DNA of 64,000 nt from Clostridiales bacterium (GCA_022773945.1 JALFNS010000048.1:1-64000), one strand, 5' to 3'. Shown: positions 52,676 to 60,822, numbered from the stretch's first letter. Made by a program: numbers and translations. Notes: generated by a model from the sequence alone, not told the origin.

Positions 52676-52762
52676 TTTTTTGAACGTTTTTGTCTCAAAA
52701 ATCCCCCAATCCGGTCGGACCGGTCCGGGCTGTTAAGATACGTACACTCCTGCTATATTGCC

Positions 52763-53524
52763 TCACGACTTATCCGTTTTTATCGCTCTCACCTTCTGGC
52801 CGGTGGCGAAGATGGACATGTGGTCCTGATCCAGGGCGGCCTCGAAAGCGGCATCCGGATCGGTTATGACTGTGCCTGCCAGCTCGACGGCGCCGTGCTC
52901 CATGAGGATTTCCGAGAGTGTGGTTGTCGGTCCCACGAAGATTCCCCGGGTATTGGAGGTGCTGCGGCAGAGCTCCAGCAGGTGGGCTGCCGTGTTGTTG
53001 GCCAGGGTGGCCCCTGTCATGAATACGAAGTCCCTGCCGGGGATGATCTCATCGCACATCTCTGCGGGATAATCACCGGGCTGAGGCCTTTTCTCCAGAA
53101 CCGCTACCTCGGCGGCATCCTTCATGAAGGATTCAAGGCCGCAGAAGTGACCGACGAAGGCAACATTTTTGCCGGTCGCCTGTATGCCGTACTCCACGAA
53201 GGAGTTTGTCGTTCTGTCGACGGTGAGAATGCCGGCGTCCTCAAGCTCCGCCAGGCGTTCGAACTGGTTGTAATAGGTGTTGATTGCCGCCATGGCTATG
53301 CCCTGCTCCACGGGTACCGGGCTGTCTATAAGCTCAGCCAGGTCGCGCAGGGACCTGCCTTCATGCTTTTCGTAGCGGCCCGTTTCGTGGGCTTCATCAT
53401 AGACCGAGGCTGCACCGCAGCCGCAGGAGGCCTTCACCACTATCCAGTACTCTCCCACAGCTATTCCGTCCGCGATGATATCATCGGGTATTCTCTCCAT
53501 AAGTTCTCTGTATAATCCGTCCAT
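52763..53524 (-). CDS. DUF364/DUF4213 Rossmann-like protein, putative metal chelation
   Basis: The 253-residue protein joins an N-terminal DUF4213-like part (MERIPDDIIADGIAVGEYWIVVKASCGCGAASVYDE) to a C-terminal DUF364 Rossmann-like part (NVAFVGHFCGLESFM, FVFMTGATLANNTAAHLLELCRSTSNTRGIFVGPTTTLSEILMEHG). The family is described as a putative heavy-metal chelation domain. It is the last gene of the AOR operon, directly behind mobB-fdhD, so a role in handling tungsten or molybdenum is plausible but unproven. Confidence 0.85.
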   Translation of the reverse strand: MDGLYRELMERIPDDIIADGIAVGEYWIVVKASCGCGAASVYDEAHETGRYEKHEGRSLRDLAELIDSPVPVEQGIAMAAINTYYNQFERLAELEDAGILTVDRTTNSFVEYGIQATGKNVAFVGHFCGLESFMKDAAEVAVLEKRPQPGDYPAEMCDEIIPGRDFVFMTGATLANNTAAHLLELCRSTSNTRGIFVGPTTTLSEILMEHGAVELAGTVITDPDAAFEAALDQDHMSIFATGQKVRAIKTDKS

Positions 53525-54802
53525 TTAATTCTCCTGTCCATCTGTGAATACGCATATGCTGTCCGGTTTGGCGTGGCCGATAAGGGTCAGCCCTTCAGCT
53601 CCGGCAAGCTCGACCGCCCTGCCGGAGACGGTGCCTTTGCCTATCATCACCGGTATGCCGGCACGTATTACCTTCTTAACCATCTCACGGCTGACTCTGC
53701 CGCTGGTGAAGAGAATGCACTTCCGAAGGTCAAGGCCCTGTCTCATTGCCCAGCCGACAGCCTTGTCGATGGCGCTGTGACGACCTATGTCCTCACAGCG
53801 GAAGAGAATCTCCAGGTCCTCTCCACGTCCGACTGCCAGGCGGCAGTTGTGCGCCGCCATCGTCTCCCTGCGCAAAGGCATTATGTTCTCGAAGCCCCTT
53901 GCCAGGGTGAATATCCATTCCTTACGCCACTCTATGGGAGTAACAGGAGAAAGACCGAATTTGCCGGCGACAGGAGCGCCGAAGTCACGCAGGTTCACGT
54001 GAGCTGCAGTGCCGTCATCCTCCACCGTCAGTGAAATTACATCATCAATGGAATCTATATAGCCTTCCGCCCTCAGCCATCCGAGAACCAGCTCGGACAT
54101 GTTCTGAGGTGTACACGGCACGGTTCCGCAGTGAATGCTGTTGATTTCTATGTCCAGGGAGTTTTCGAGAAGCATGAAATCGCTTCCCCCTTCACGGCTA
54201 CCGTCTGCATTTATTCTGGTGTAACCGTTGTCCTCCACGAGAGCCGGCTCTCCGGCGGCGTCCCTGATGCCTCGCTCGGCAGCGCCGAAGCCTTTCTCGT
54301 ATGCGGCTTCTATAATGTCCACCAGCTTCTCAACATCGGTTACGGAGTTTACCACCGGGAGTCCGCGAAACTCGCTGATTTCATTGGAAATCACGCCGCT
54401 GCAGGCGACGGTCAGCTCGTTGACCTGCTCCTCCAGGCTCACATCCTTGCCCTCTCCCGGATACACGGCGGTTCGGCCCGTCACCACATTGGGGCAGTTG
54501 AGATCCACGTGACTCTCGATTACAACCCAGTCGTTGTCGTAGTGTTTGAGAATTTCACGGAGATTCATTTTGCTCCCGTACATTATATTCGTCTCGTCAT
54601 GACAGCGGGCGGTAACCGGATCCGCCCCGGCTCTCTTGTGCTTGCCCGTGTCCGCATTGTCGGAGTCCATAGTAAACCCGTCGATATGTATTCCTTTGAC
54701 GGAGCCTACGGAATAGCCTCTCCTGACAAGCTCCGCGATTATATTGGTGACCGTGGTGGTCTTGCCTGTCTTCTTTCTTCCCTGAACGTTTACTATCTTC
54801 AT
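53525..54802 (-). CDS. MobB-FdhD fusion protein, FdhD part lacking the CxxC loop
   Basis: Residues 1-185 are MobB-like (VQGRKKTGKTTTVTNIIAELVRRGYSVGSVKGIHID), a GTPase linked to molybdopterin guanine dinucleotide. Residues 205-425 are FdhD-like (NSIHCGTVPCTPQNMSELVLGWLRAEGYI, FRCEDIGRHSAIDKAVGWA, ILFTSGRVSREMVKKVIRAGIPVMIGKGTVSGRAVELA). FdhD transfers sulfur to Moco through a CxxC pair in the middle; that segment here (LRDFGAPVAGKFGLSPVTPIEWRKEW) has no Cys. So the protein may bind cofactor without sulfur transfer. The ATG lies one base past the stop of the 58-aa gene. Confidence 0.88.
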   Translation of the reverse strand: MKIVNVQGRKKTGKTTTVTNIIAELVRRGYSVGSVKGIHIDGFTMDSDNADTGKHKRAGADPVTARCHDETNIMYGSKMNLREILKHYDNDWVVIESHVDLNCPNVVTGRTAVYPGEGKDVSLEEQVNELTVACSGVISNEISEFRGLPVVNSVTDVEKLVDIIEAAYEKGFGAAERGIRDAAGEPALVEDNGYTRINADGSREGGSDFMLLENSLDIEINSIHCGTVPCTPQNMSELVLGWLRAEGYIDSIDDVISLTVEDDGTAAHVNLRDFGAPVAGKFGLSPVTPIEWRKEWIFTLARGFENIMPLRRETMAAHNCRLAVGRGEDLEILFRCEDIGRHSAIDKAVGWAMRQGLDLRKCILFTSGRVSREMVKKVIRAGIPVMIGKGTVSGRAVELAGAEGLTLIGHAKPDSICVFTDGQEN

Positions 54803-54803
54803 G

Positions 54804-54980
54804 CTATTTTTTCTTAATCGTTACGGTGATATCCTTATCTTCTTCGTAGCCTTTGAGCGCCTCCATCATGCCGATGATCGAATTGCCCACAAGCTCCTTG
54901 ACGAAAGGAAGCATGTCAAGCTCCTTGTCTCCGATTTTAACTTCCAGCTCGTAACTCATATCTCTGTCTGCGTGTGCCAT
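54804..54980 (-). CDS. small conserved-looking protein of the AOR operon (58 aa)
   Basis: This gene is too short for the ORF track. An ATG at 54980 with AAGGAG upstream opens MAHADRDMSYELEVKIGDKELDMLPFVKELVGNSIIGMMEALKGYEEDKDITVTIKKK. The sequence alternates charged and hydrophobic residues and predicts a strand-helix-strand fold with no Cys and no signal. It lies between thiF and mobB-fdhD, one base from the latter. I do not recognise a family; position suggests an accessory role with AOR cofactor or the ubiquitin-like MoaD/ThiF pair. Confidence 0.75.
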   Translation of the reverse strand: MAHADRDMSYELEVKIGDKELDMLPFVKELVGNSIIGMMEALKGYEEDKDITVTIKKK

Positions 54981-54998
54981 TATTCTACTCCTTATTTC

Positions 54999-55670
54999 CT
55001 AAAAATCAACTACCTCGAAATCCCAGCCGAGAAGGTCGAAGGTCATAATCGCGCCCTCGCGCACCTCACGTCCCAGGAGAACTTTCACCGCCTCCGCCGC
55101 TTCTATGGCCGATGCCACCGCCGGCGTGAAGGAGGAATTGCTCGGCTTCGTCTCCGAAGCCTCCCAGCCTTCATATATATCGTGCAAAAGCCTGCTGCCC
55201 GGCCGCACCACGGCAACTTCTCCACACCAGGCTTCTATGGCTCCGTGGATGAGGGTGAGGTTTTCCTCCTCACATGCGTCCTCCAGCGCCAGTCTGGCGG
55301 AAACGTTGTCCAGTGCATCCACAACAAGGTCGTGTCCCCGTATAAGGTCGGCCGCATTGTCAGAATCGAGCATGGCCTGAATCGAAACAACCTCCACATC
55401 AGGATTTATGCTCTTCATCTGGAGTCCGGCCTCTACGGATTTTGCATGTCCTATGTTATCACAGTTTGCCAGCACCTGGCGATTGAGATTTGTCTCGTCG
55501 AATACGTCTCCGTCAATGGCGGTGATGTGTCCCACTCCCATACGGGCCAGGTTCTCGATGACGCCTCCGCCCAGACCTCCGCAACCTGCAACGCAGACAC
55601 GGGCGGCGAAAAGCATCTGCTGCTCCTTCTCGCTAATGGTGCCTATGTTTCTGATGTATCTCTCTTTCAT
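54999..55670 (-). CDS. ThiF/MoeB-family adenylyltransferase
   Basis: ThiF/MoeB enzymes adenylate the C-terminal glycine of a ThiS/MoaD partner. The 223-residue protein has the nucleotide loop VAGCGGLGGGVIENLARMGVGHITAIDGDVFDETNLNRQ near residue 28 and VVDALDNVSARLALEDAC. It lacks the two CxxC zinc pairs of MoeB, as do short ThiF forms. The MoaD-like gene just upstream, with a GG end, is the evident partner. They probably supply the dithiolene sulfur of the AOR pterin cofactor. Confidence 0.9.
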   Translation of the reverse strand: MKERYIRNIGTISEKEQQMLFAARVCVAGCGGLGGGVIENLARMGVGHITAIDGDVFDETNLNRQVLANCDNIGHAKSVEAGLQMKSINPDVEVVSIQAMLDSDNAADLIRGHDLVVDALDNVSARLALEDACEEENLTLIHGAIEAWCGEVAVVRPGSRLLHDIYEGWEASETKPSNSSFTPAVASAIEAAEAVKVLLGREVREGAIMTFDLLGWDFEVVDF

Positions 55671-55676
55671 GGCGAA

Positions 55677-55913
55677 TCAGCCTCCGTAGACTTTGCTGAA
55701 AGCCTTCATGTAGTCCCCGTCGTGGAGCTCCGTGTGTATGTCAACCCTCAGGCTGTTGACGGACACGAATCCCAGCGTCCTGTTGTCTCTGTAGTCTATG
55801 CCCAGGCTCATGAGCGCATCGTGGCATGTGCTGCCCTCAGGAAGCTCCAGGACTCTCTCTTCGGCTCCGTACTTTTTCTTCATGGTGCCGCGCATGGCTA
55901 ATGTTATCTTCAT
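55677..55913 (-). CDS. MoaD/ThiS-family sulfur carrier (78 aa)
   Basis: The protein begins MKITLAMRGTMKKKYGAEERVLELPEGSTCHDALMSLGIDYRD and ends FSKVYGG, the double glycine that is adenylated and thiocarboxylated. AAAGGA precedes the ATG at 55913; the ORF track's start at 55982 adds non-family residues. It lies between the AOR and thiF genes. It may serve molybdopterin synthase or a dedicated tungsten-pterin path. Confidence 0.88.
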   Translation of the reverse strand: MKITLAMRGTMKKKYGAEERVLELPEGSTCHDALMSLGIDYRDNRTLGFVSVNSLRVDIHTELHDGDYMKAFSKVYGG

Positions 55914-55992
55914 ATATATTCCTTTCTTTTCGGTAACAAATAAAGTGACAGGGTTTCCCTCTGCCACTTTATTATACAACATTTCATTAATA

Positions 55993-57822
55993 TCAGAGAA
56001 GTGTTCTGATCAGCTCGTAAGGCAATGTGCCGTCCTTGTTCCAGCCCATGATCTCGTAGTACTGGTCCAACATGTCCTCGAAGGCTGCAGGCGGAATAAC
56101 CTGTCCTGCTGCAGGTCCCTTGGTGAGCTTGTCTCTGACAACTCTCTCAGGAACCGTATCGTGTCTTCTGTCGAATCCTTCTCTCTGGTTGAAGGCTCTG
56201 CCGATGTTGAGAACTCTTCTGCCGACTTCTCCCATCTCTTCTTCTGTCCACTCTCTGCCTGTAATCAGGGTCAGCAGCTCCGCCATGATCGGATAGTCAA
56301 CTGTTCCCCACAGGTCGCAAAGGCAGCAGCTGAACTTGATGGCATTGAACTCTCCCAGATTGTAGACGATCTGGCCTTTGCCCTCCGATGTGTACGGAGG
56401 TACTGATGCTGCGAATACCTCTTCGTTAGGAGCGTATGCTCTCATGTGGCATGCGCCTCTGTCGGATACGGCATAGGACATAGCCATTCCCCAGGAGCCG
56501 CGCGGCTCGTACTGAGGATACTCGAGTCCCTTAACCTGCATCGCTATATCGAAACCGCCGTACTTCTCGGCAGCGTATTTAACGCCGTTTGCCAGATCCG
56601 CATAGAAGCCTTCCTCTCTTCTGGAGAGCTTCTCAACATACTCGCACATCTTGTCCGCTTCGCCCCAGTGGATTCCGAAGTCGTAGCGTCCCGTCTCGGT
56701 CATTTCCATTGCCCATACGAGTGTATCTCCCGTGGAGATGGTGTCAACGCCCATGTTGTCGCAAACCTGATTGAACTTGACGATTTTAGTCGGGTCGGTG
56801 TTGCCTGCATTAGGTCCGGCTACAGCTGTTGTCTCGTACTCAGGTCCTTCGCAGATGGCATCACCGATCTTGATGAAGTTACCGCATCCCAGTCCGCAGC
56901 TTCCGCAGCCTCTCTTGCCTTCTCTGTACGGCAGCACGGCAGCGTCATTGTACTGCTCCCAGTTGTCGTCCGTTGTATCGGAGAAGTTCTTGTAAGGCAT
57001 GATTCCGCCTTCCTGACATCCCTCCAGGAATGCGTATGTACCTACATCGAATACGAATTCGTTCTCTTCATCCAGGCAGCTTTCGTGGAGTATCTCCAGA
57101 ATTCTGTCCGTAGTCTTCTCTATGTTCGGAACCTTGACTCCCTTAGTTCCTCTGATCATGACCGCCTTGATCTTCTTCGAGCCCATTACGGCGCCGATGC
57201 CTCCGCGGCCGGCCTGTCTGTAGTAGTCCGAGTTGATGCAGGCCATGTTGGAGAGGTTCTCACCTGCAGGTCCGATGGAGAGGCAGGAGAACTCTCTGCC
57301 GTACTCGTCGATGAGCTCGGCCTCGGTATCGTGGGAGCCTTTGCCCCAGAATCTGTCAGCTCTGCAGAACTCGATTCTGTCATCATCGATTACAATGTAT
57401 CCCGGCTCTGAGAGCTGTCCCTCGAAGACGATCATGTCATATCCGGCGAATTTGATTCTGATGCCTGCGTGTCCGCCGATGGAGCAGTCGTTCATAGTTC
57501 CCGTAGCCGGCGACTTGGCCGCAACGGAGAGCTTGCCCGAGCACGGAATCGGTGTTCCCGACATAGGTCCTGTGGTCAGGTAGAGGTTGTTCTCCGGTCC
57601 CAGAGGGTCGATTCCCGGTGCCAGTTCCTCATACATGTATCTGATTACCAGACCCTTGGAGCCTACGTATTTCTCCGCAAAATCCATTCTCAAAGGCTCA
57701 ACGGTTGCTTCCTTCTTCGTAAGGTTGATTCTCAGAACCGCATTCTGATATGCGCTCATGACAGTCTGCTTCGGATCGGCAGCCTGCTTCTCGTATTTGT
57801 CCTTTAATATCTTTGCTTTCAT
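55993..57822 (-). CDS. aldehyde ferredoxin oxidoreductase family protein (AOR)
   Basis: AOR enzymes oxidise aldehydes or related substrates with a tungsten bis-pterin and one 4Fe-4S cluster, passing electrons to ferredoxin. The 609-residue length fits. The N-terminal pterin domain has VGSKGLVIRYMYEELAPG, LYLTTGPMSGTPIPCSGKLSVAAKSPATGTMNDCSIGGHAGIRIKFAGYD, and GRGGIGAVMGSKKIKAV. Cluster Cys lie in CGSCGLGCGNF and CCLCDLWG. A four-cluster ferredoxin is encoded just upstream as electron partner and a Moco-type riboswitch leads the operon. The substrate is unknown; wide clades exist in amino-acid fermenters. Confidence 0.95.
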   Translation of the reverse strand: MKAKILKDKYEKQAADPKQTVMSAYQNAVLRINLTKKEATVEPLRMDFAEKYVGSKGLVIRYMYEELAPGIDPLGPENNLYLTTGPMSGTPIPCSGKLSVAAKSPATGTMNDCSIGGHAGIRIKFAGYDMIVFEGQLSEPGYIVIDDDRIEFCRADRFWGKGSHDTEAELIDEYGREFSCLSIGPAGENLSNMACINSDYYRQAGRGGIGAVMGSKKIKAVMIRGTKGVKVPNIEKTTDRILEILHESCLDEENEFVFDVGTYAFLEGCQEGGIMPYKNFSDTTDDNWEQYNDAAVLPYREGKRGCGSCGLGCGNFIKIGDAICEGPEYETTAVAGPNAGNTDPTKIVKFNQVCDNMGVDTISTGDTLVWAMEMTETGRYDFGIHWGEADKMCEYVEKLSRREEGFYADLANGVKYAAEKYGGFDIAMQVKGLEYPQYEPRGSWGMAMSYAVSDRGACHMRAYAPNEEVFAASVPPYTSEGKGQIVYNLGEFNAIKFSCCLCDLWGTVDYPIMAELLTLITGREWTEEEMGEVGRRVLNIGRAFNQREGFDRRHDTVPERVVRDKLTKGPAAGQVIPPAAFEDMLDQYYEIMGWNKDGTLPYELIRTLL

Positions 57823-57837
57823 GAGAGTCCTCCTTTC

Positions 57838-58224
57838 TTATTCGAATGTCAGAGCATTATGCGGACAGGTCTTGACACAGTTCGGGTCACCCTTACAGGT
57901 GTCACAGATGTACGCGATATCGTCTCTGAGTCTTACAACGTGCTTAGGACATGCATCTGCGCATAATCCGCATCCGATGCACTTGTCCGCATCCACTTCT
58001 ATATAATCGCCCATCTTAATGGCATCAGCCGGGCAGGCTTTGGCACATCTGCCGCAGAGAATGCAGTAGCTGTCGTCATACTTGAGCTCTCCTCTGTCAT
58101 AGTAGGACTCTATGAAGATTCTGGCCTTTGACGGGATGTACTCCCCTTCCTTGTAGGCAGAACACACCTGAGAGCAGAGCTGGCAGCCAATGCAAAGTTC
58201 TTTTTTGAATTTCAGTCTTTTCAT
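57838..58224 (-). CDS. polyferredoxin electron-transfer subunit for AOR (128 aa)
   Basis: Cysteine sets CIGCQLCSQVC, CILCGRCAKAC, CIGCGLCADAC and CDTCKGDPNCVKTC indicate four 4Fe-4S clusters, like the HycB/AorB type of electron-transfer subunits. The 128-residue protein starts MKRLKFKKELCIG. It lies 15 bases upstream of the AOR gene and is the first gene after the riboswitch. It likely carries electrons between AOR and the cellular ferredoxin or an NAD-linked partner. Confidence 0.93.
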   Translation of the reverse strand: MKRLKFKKELCIGCQLCSQVCSAYKEGEYIPSKARIFIESYYDRGELKYDDSYCILCGRCAKACPADAIKMGDYIEVDADKCIGCGLCADACPKHVVRLRDDIAYICDTCKGDPNCVKTCPHNALTFE

Positions 58225-58263
58225 TTGCTTGCTTCCTTTCCGATAATAACTCGACTTTTATTG

Positions 58264-58391
58264 CAAAAAAATAGCAAAGTAAACCTCCCCCTTCTCCGGG
58301 GTCAGTCTCCTTTGCACAATGGCAGGCGAGAAAATCGCTCTTCTCACCCTAACGTTCCCGCCGGCAGCTGGTGTCGGCGAAAATCGGAGTT
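58264..58391 (-). promoter_or_regulatory. Moco/Tuco-type riboswitch (RF01055-like) with terminator
   Basis: On the minus strand a CGCCG/CGGCG hairpin, GGGAACG, then GGTGAGAA/TTTTCTCGCC closing hairpin followed by TGCC, and a GGAG that can pair with the 5' CTCC, follow the molybdenum/tungsten-cofactor riboswitch plan, apparently in the short form without P3. A GCAAAG/CTTTGC stem with CCCC/GGGG and TATTTTTTT (58316-58264) overlaps the 3' strand, so cofactor binding can switch transcription of the AOR operon. Identification is by pattern only. Confidence 0.68.
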
Positions 58392-58441
58392 GTTATAAAA
58401 CAAATTTATTATTAATAGTAATAAAATTATAACCCAGAAAA

Positions 58442-58939
58442 TTAATCTCTGTCAATGACAAAATCTATTACATTGACCATCCTTATCCAGTAAGCGGAAT
58501 CCGATTCCGGAATAATCACTCTGCACGGAGCCGACTCCGCGTCCAGCGGCTCCCCGTCTATTCCGAAGGCGAGGTATATATCGTGCTCTCTGACATAATC
58601 TCCGGTTAGCGGCACCTCATAATCGTCATCCCCGTGGAATACGACCTTGTCCACATCATCCTTCGTCAAGCCGTACTTCTCCAGTATGGTCCCCAGCTCC
58701 GGCCCTGTCGCCTTCACATTGCCTATCTTGTCGCTGGTGCTGTGAGTCCTGAGTGTGCGGCAGTCCATGTTCTTAAGGTCGGCGATTGTCACAGTCTGCT
58801 CCTCTTCTTCTATACCGCCGAGGACGATTTCCTCTCCGGCATATGAGCTTATGTCTATGTCATCGGTGCCGCAGCCGCCCAGCGCCAGGCAGCACAGCGC
58901 CACCGCCAGAATCGCGGCAAATACAGTAAATTTCTTCAT
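58442..58939 (-). CDS. SUOX-like (Moco-domain fold) lipoprotein (165 aa)
   Basis: The signal MKKFTVFAAILAVALCCLALGGC places a lipid anchor at residue 23. The mature part follows the pattern of the sulfite-oxidase Moco domain (PF00174-like): VTIADLKNM, ATGPELGTILEKYGL, VVFHGDDDYEVPL, IYLAFGIDGEPLDAESAPCRVIIP and VNVIDFVID. It is the simplest copy of a domain seen in five other proteins in this window. The Cys that binds Moco in true enzymes cannot be placed with confidence. It follows apbE directly, with GGAGG inside the end of apbE. Confidence 0.8.
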   Translation of the reverse strand: MKKFTVFAAILAVALCCLALGGCGTDDIDISSYAGEEIVLGGIEEEEQTVTIADLKNMDCRTLRTHSTSDKIGNVKATGPELGTILEKYGLTKDDVDKVVFHGDDDYEVPLTGDYVREHDIYLAFGIDGEPLDAESAPCRVIIPESDSAYWIRMVNVIDFVIDRD

Positions 58940-59962
58940 TTATTCCTCCACCGGGTTAAGCTTCATGCCATCAGTTTCAGTAACGTTATCCTCTCTGTCA
59001 ATAAAGAGAGCTTCTATATGTCTGTCCGGATACTTTTTCTGTATCTTCTCCACAAGAGTCCTTGCCCCGTCGGCACCCGCCATCAGACAAGCTGTAGACA
59101 AGGCATCGCAAAAACCGGAATATCCTCTGTCTGCCACAATAGTGACCGCTTCCAAATCTGTATCAGCAGGGAAGCCGGTCTCAGGATCCAGGATATGATG
59201 ATACAGAACTCCGTCCTTCTCGAACTTTCTCTCATATATACCTGATGTGACGACGGTTTTATCACTTACGGACACCGAGCCTATTATCTCAGTTCTGTCA
59301 CTGTACGGCCGCTCAATTCCAATGGTGAAATCTTCTCCGTCAGCTCTGCTGCCTATGGCAACCACGTTTCCTCCCAGATTGACTATTCCGCTCTCAACTC
59401 CCTCTTTCTCAAGGTATTCTGTAACAAGATCTGCAATGTATCCCTTGGCTATTCCTCCCAGATCCATTTCACTGCCGTCCTTATTCAGCCTCACCCTGTT
59501 TCCCGACAAGTCGACCTGCCTGTAGTCAACGGTTTCTGCCGCCGCCCTGATATCAGTCTCGGACGGCACTTCAGGGTTTTCGGATTTAAAATCCCACAAA
59601 TCGGTAAGCCGTCCTATTGTAATGTCGAAATCCCCTCCTGACAGTTCTCCGACTTCAAGTCCTGTGGCTATAGTCTCTGCGGTTATGTCGGATACTTTAA
59701 CAGCCTTGCCACCTGAATCGTTGATTCTGTCAACATCGCTTCCCTCAACGGTTTTGCTCAGAAGCGCCTCGTTGTCGGCAATAACACGGAAGCCTCCGGT
59801 GATAATCTCCTGTGCTTCATCCTCATCACATCCATAGAGTGTTATCTCACATACCGTATCCAGATACTCGTCGCTCCCTGTTACCGCTTCTTTATTACCG
59901 CATCCCGTCTGTGATATAATCAGAAGGGACAGCATTATTGTCAATACAATTTTCTTAAACAT
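58940..59962 (-). CDS. apbE: FAD:protein FMN transferase, lipoprotein form
   Basis: ApbE attaches FMN covalently to Thr of target proteins outside the cell membrane, using FAD. The 340-residue lipoprotein (LSLLIISQTGCGN) has the family core: DIRAAAETVDYRQVDLSG, KDGSEMDLGGIAKGYIAD, GIVNLGGNVVAIGS, and LYHHILDPETGFPADTDLEAVTIVA near residue 250. GAGG precedes the ATG, overlapping the start of the divergent NusG-II gene nine bases away. Targets may be Rnf or FMN-binding surface proteins encoded elsewhere. Confidence 0.94.
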   Translation of the reverse strand: MFKKIVLTIMLSLLIISQTGCGNKEAVTGSDEYLDTVCEITLYGCDEDEAQEIITGGFRVIADNEALLSKTVEGSDVDRINDSGGKAVKVSDITAETIATGLEVGELSGGDFDITIGRLTDLWDFKSENPEVPSETDIRAAAETVDYRQVDLSGNRVRLNKDGSEMDLGGIAKGYIADLVTEYLEKEGVESGIVNLGGNVVAIGSRADGEDFTIGIERPYSDRTEIIGSVSVSDKTVVTSGIYERKFEKDGVLYHHILDPETGFPADTDLEAVTIVADRGYSGFCDALSTACLMAGADGARTLVEKIQKKYPDRHIEALFIDREDNVTETDGMKLNPVEE

Positions 59963-59971
59963 TACAACCTC

Positions 59972-60337
59972 ATGATTAAAAAAGCTGATTTAATTCTGGC
60001 TGCCGCATTCATAATTGCCGGTCTGGCAGCTTCATATCTGCTCACCTCCGGAAGCAATCCGGGCAAAGAACTGGAAATCAGTTCTCAGGGCAGACTGTAC
60101 GGCACATATTCACTCCTTGAAGACCGCACCATCAGGGTAGAAACCTCCGATGGCCATTTTAATGTGGTTTGCATCCGGGACGGCAGCGCATATGTGAGAA
60201 AATCGGACTGTGCCGGTCAGGACTGCGTTCACAGCCATGAGATTTCCCGCAACGGGGAGACAATAGTCTGTCTGCCCAACAAGCTTCTGCTGGAAGTAAA
60301 AGGAGGTGAGAAGGCGTATGACTCCATCTCCAAATAG
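59972..60337 (+). CDS. NusG domain II-containing membrane-anchored protein (121 aa)
   Basis: A single N-terminal membrane segment (ADLILAAAFIIAGLAASYLL) leads to an outside domain of the NusG-II type (GRLYGTYSLLEDRTIRVETSDGHFNVVCIRDGSAYVRKSDCAGQDCVHSHEISRNGETIVCLPNKLLLEV), including the conserved Cys pair SDCAGQDC. This family usually pairs with a Gx transporter and ApbE in flavin or quinone-linked electron-transfer loci. No ribosome site is visible before the ATG; a promoter-like TATAAT lies within apbE near 59915. Confidence 0.88.
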   Translation: MIKKADLILAAAFIIAGLAASYLLTSGSNPGKELEISSQGRLYGTYSLLEDRTIRVETSDGHFNVVCIRDGSAYVRKSDCAGQDCVHSHEISRNGETIVCLPNKLLLEVKGGEKAYDSISK

Positions 60338-60818
60338 AATTGCCCTGGCGGGGCTGCTGACTTCCATAGCCCTGATATTTTCATATATTGAGGTTCTCAT
60401 CCCCTTTAACATGGGAATTCCCGGAGTCAAGCTGGGCATCGCCAATCTCGTTATAATAATTTCTCTTTATTACCTGAACGGCCGCTATGCACTGGCGGTA
60501 AACCTGCTGCGAATCTTTATTTCCGGCTTTCTCTTCAGCGGGGTGTTCGGCATAATATACTCTCTCGCCGGAGGTCTTCTAAGCCTTCTGTGCATGGTAC
60601 TTCTCAAAAAAACGAACCTGTTCTCTGTAACCGGCGTTTCAATGGCCGGCGGAGTTGTACACAATCTCGGTCAGATGATCATCGCCGCCGTTCTGGTGGG
60701 AAATGTCAAAGTCTTTGTGTATTTTCCCGTTCTGGTTTTCTCCGGTGTGGCAAGCGGATTCATAATCGGTATCCTGGCCTTCCTTATTCTCAAACGTCTG
60801 CCGTCAAAACCGCTTTAA
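60318..60818 (+). CDS. Gx transporter family protein (heptaprenyl diphosphate synthase component I-like)
   Basis: The 166-residue membrane protein has five or six segments and the LIPFNMGIPGVKLGIANLVIIISLYYL motif of the family annotated either as Gx transporter or as component I of heptaprenyl diphosphate synthase. It resembles ECF S-components in shape. The ATG at 60318 has AGGAGG upstream and overlaps the NusG-II gene by 20 bases; the GTG of the ORF track overlaps the ribosome site and is rejected. A role in prenyl-quinone or flavin supply is suggested by neighbours only. Confidence 0.86.
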   Translation: MTPSPNRIALAGLLTSIALIFSYIEVLIPFNMGIPGVKLGIANLVIIISLYYLNGRYALAVNLLRIFISGFLFSGVFGIIYSLAGGLLSLLCMVLLKKTNLFSVTGVSMAGGVVHNLGQMIIAAVLVGNVKVFVYFPVLVFSGVASGFIIGILAFLILKRLPSKPL

Positions 60819-60822
60819 GCTG

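Noticed and set aside
58392-58420. CRP-family site before the AOR riboswitch
   Set aside because: TTGTT-TTATAACAA-like symmetry exists, but spacing and outer bases do not match ATGTTG-N6-CAACAT.
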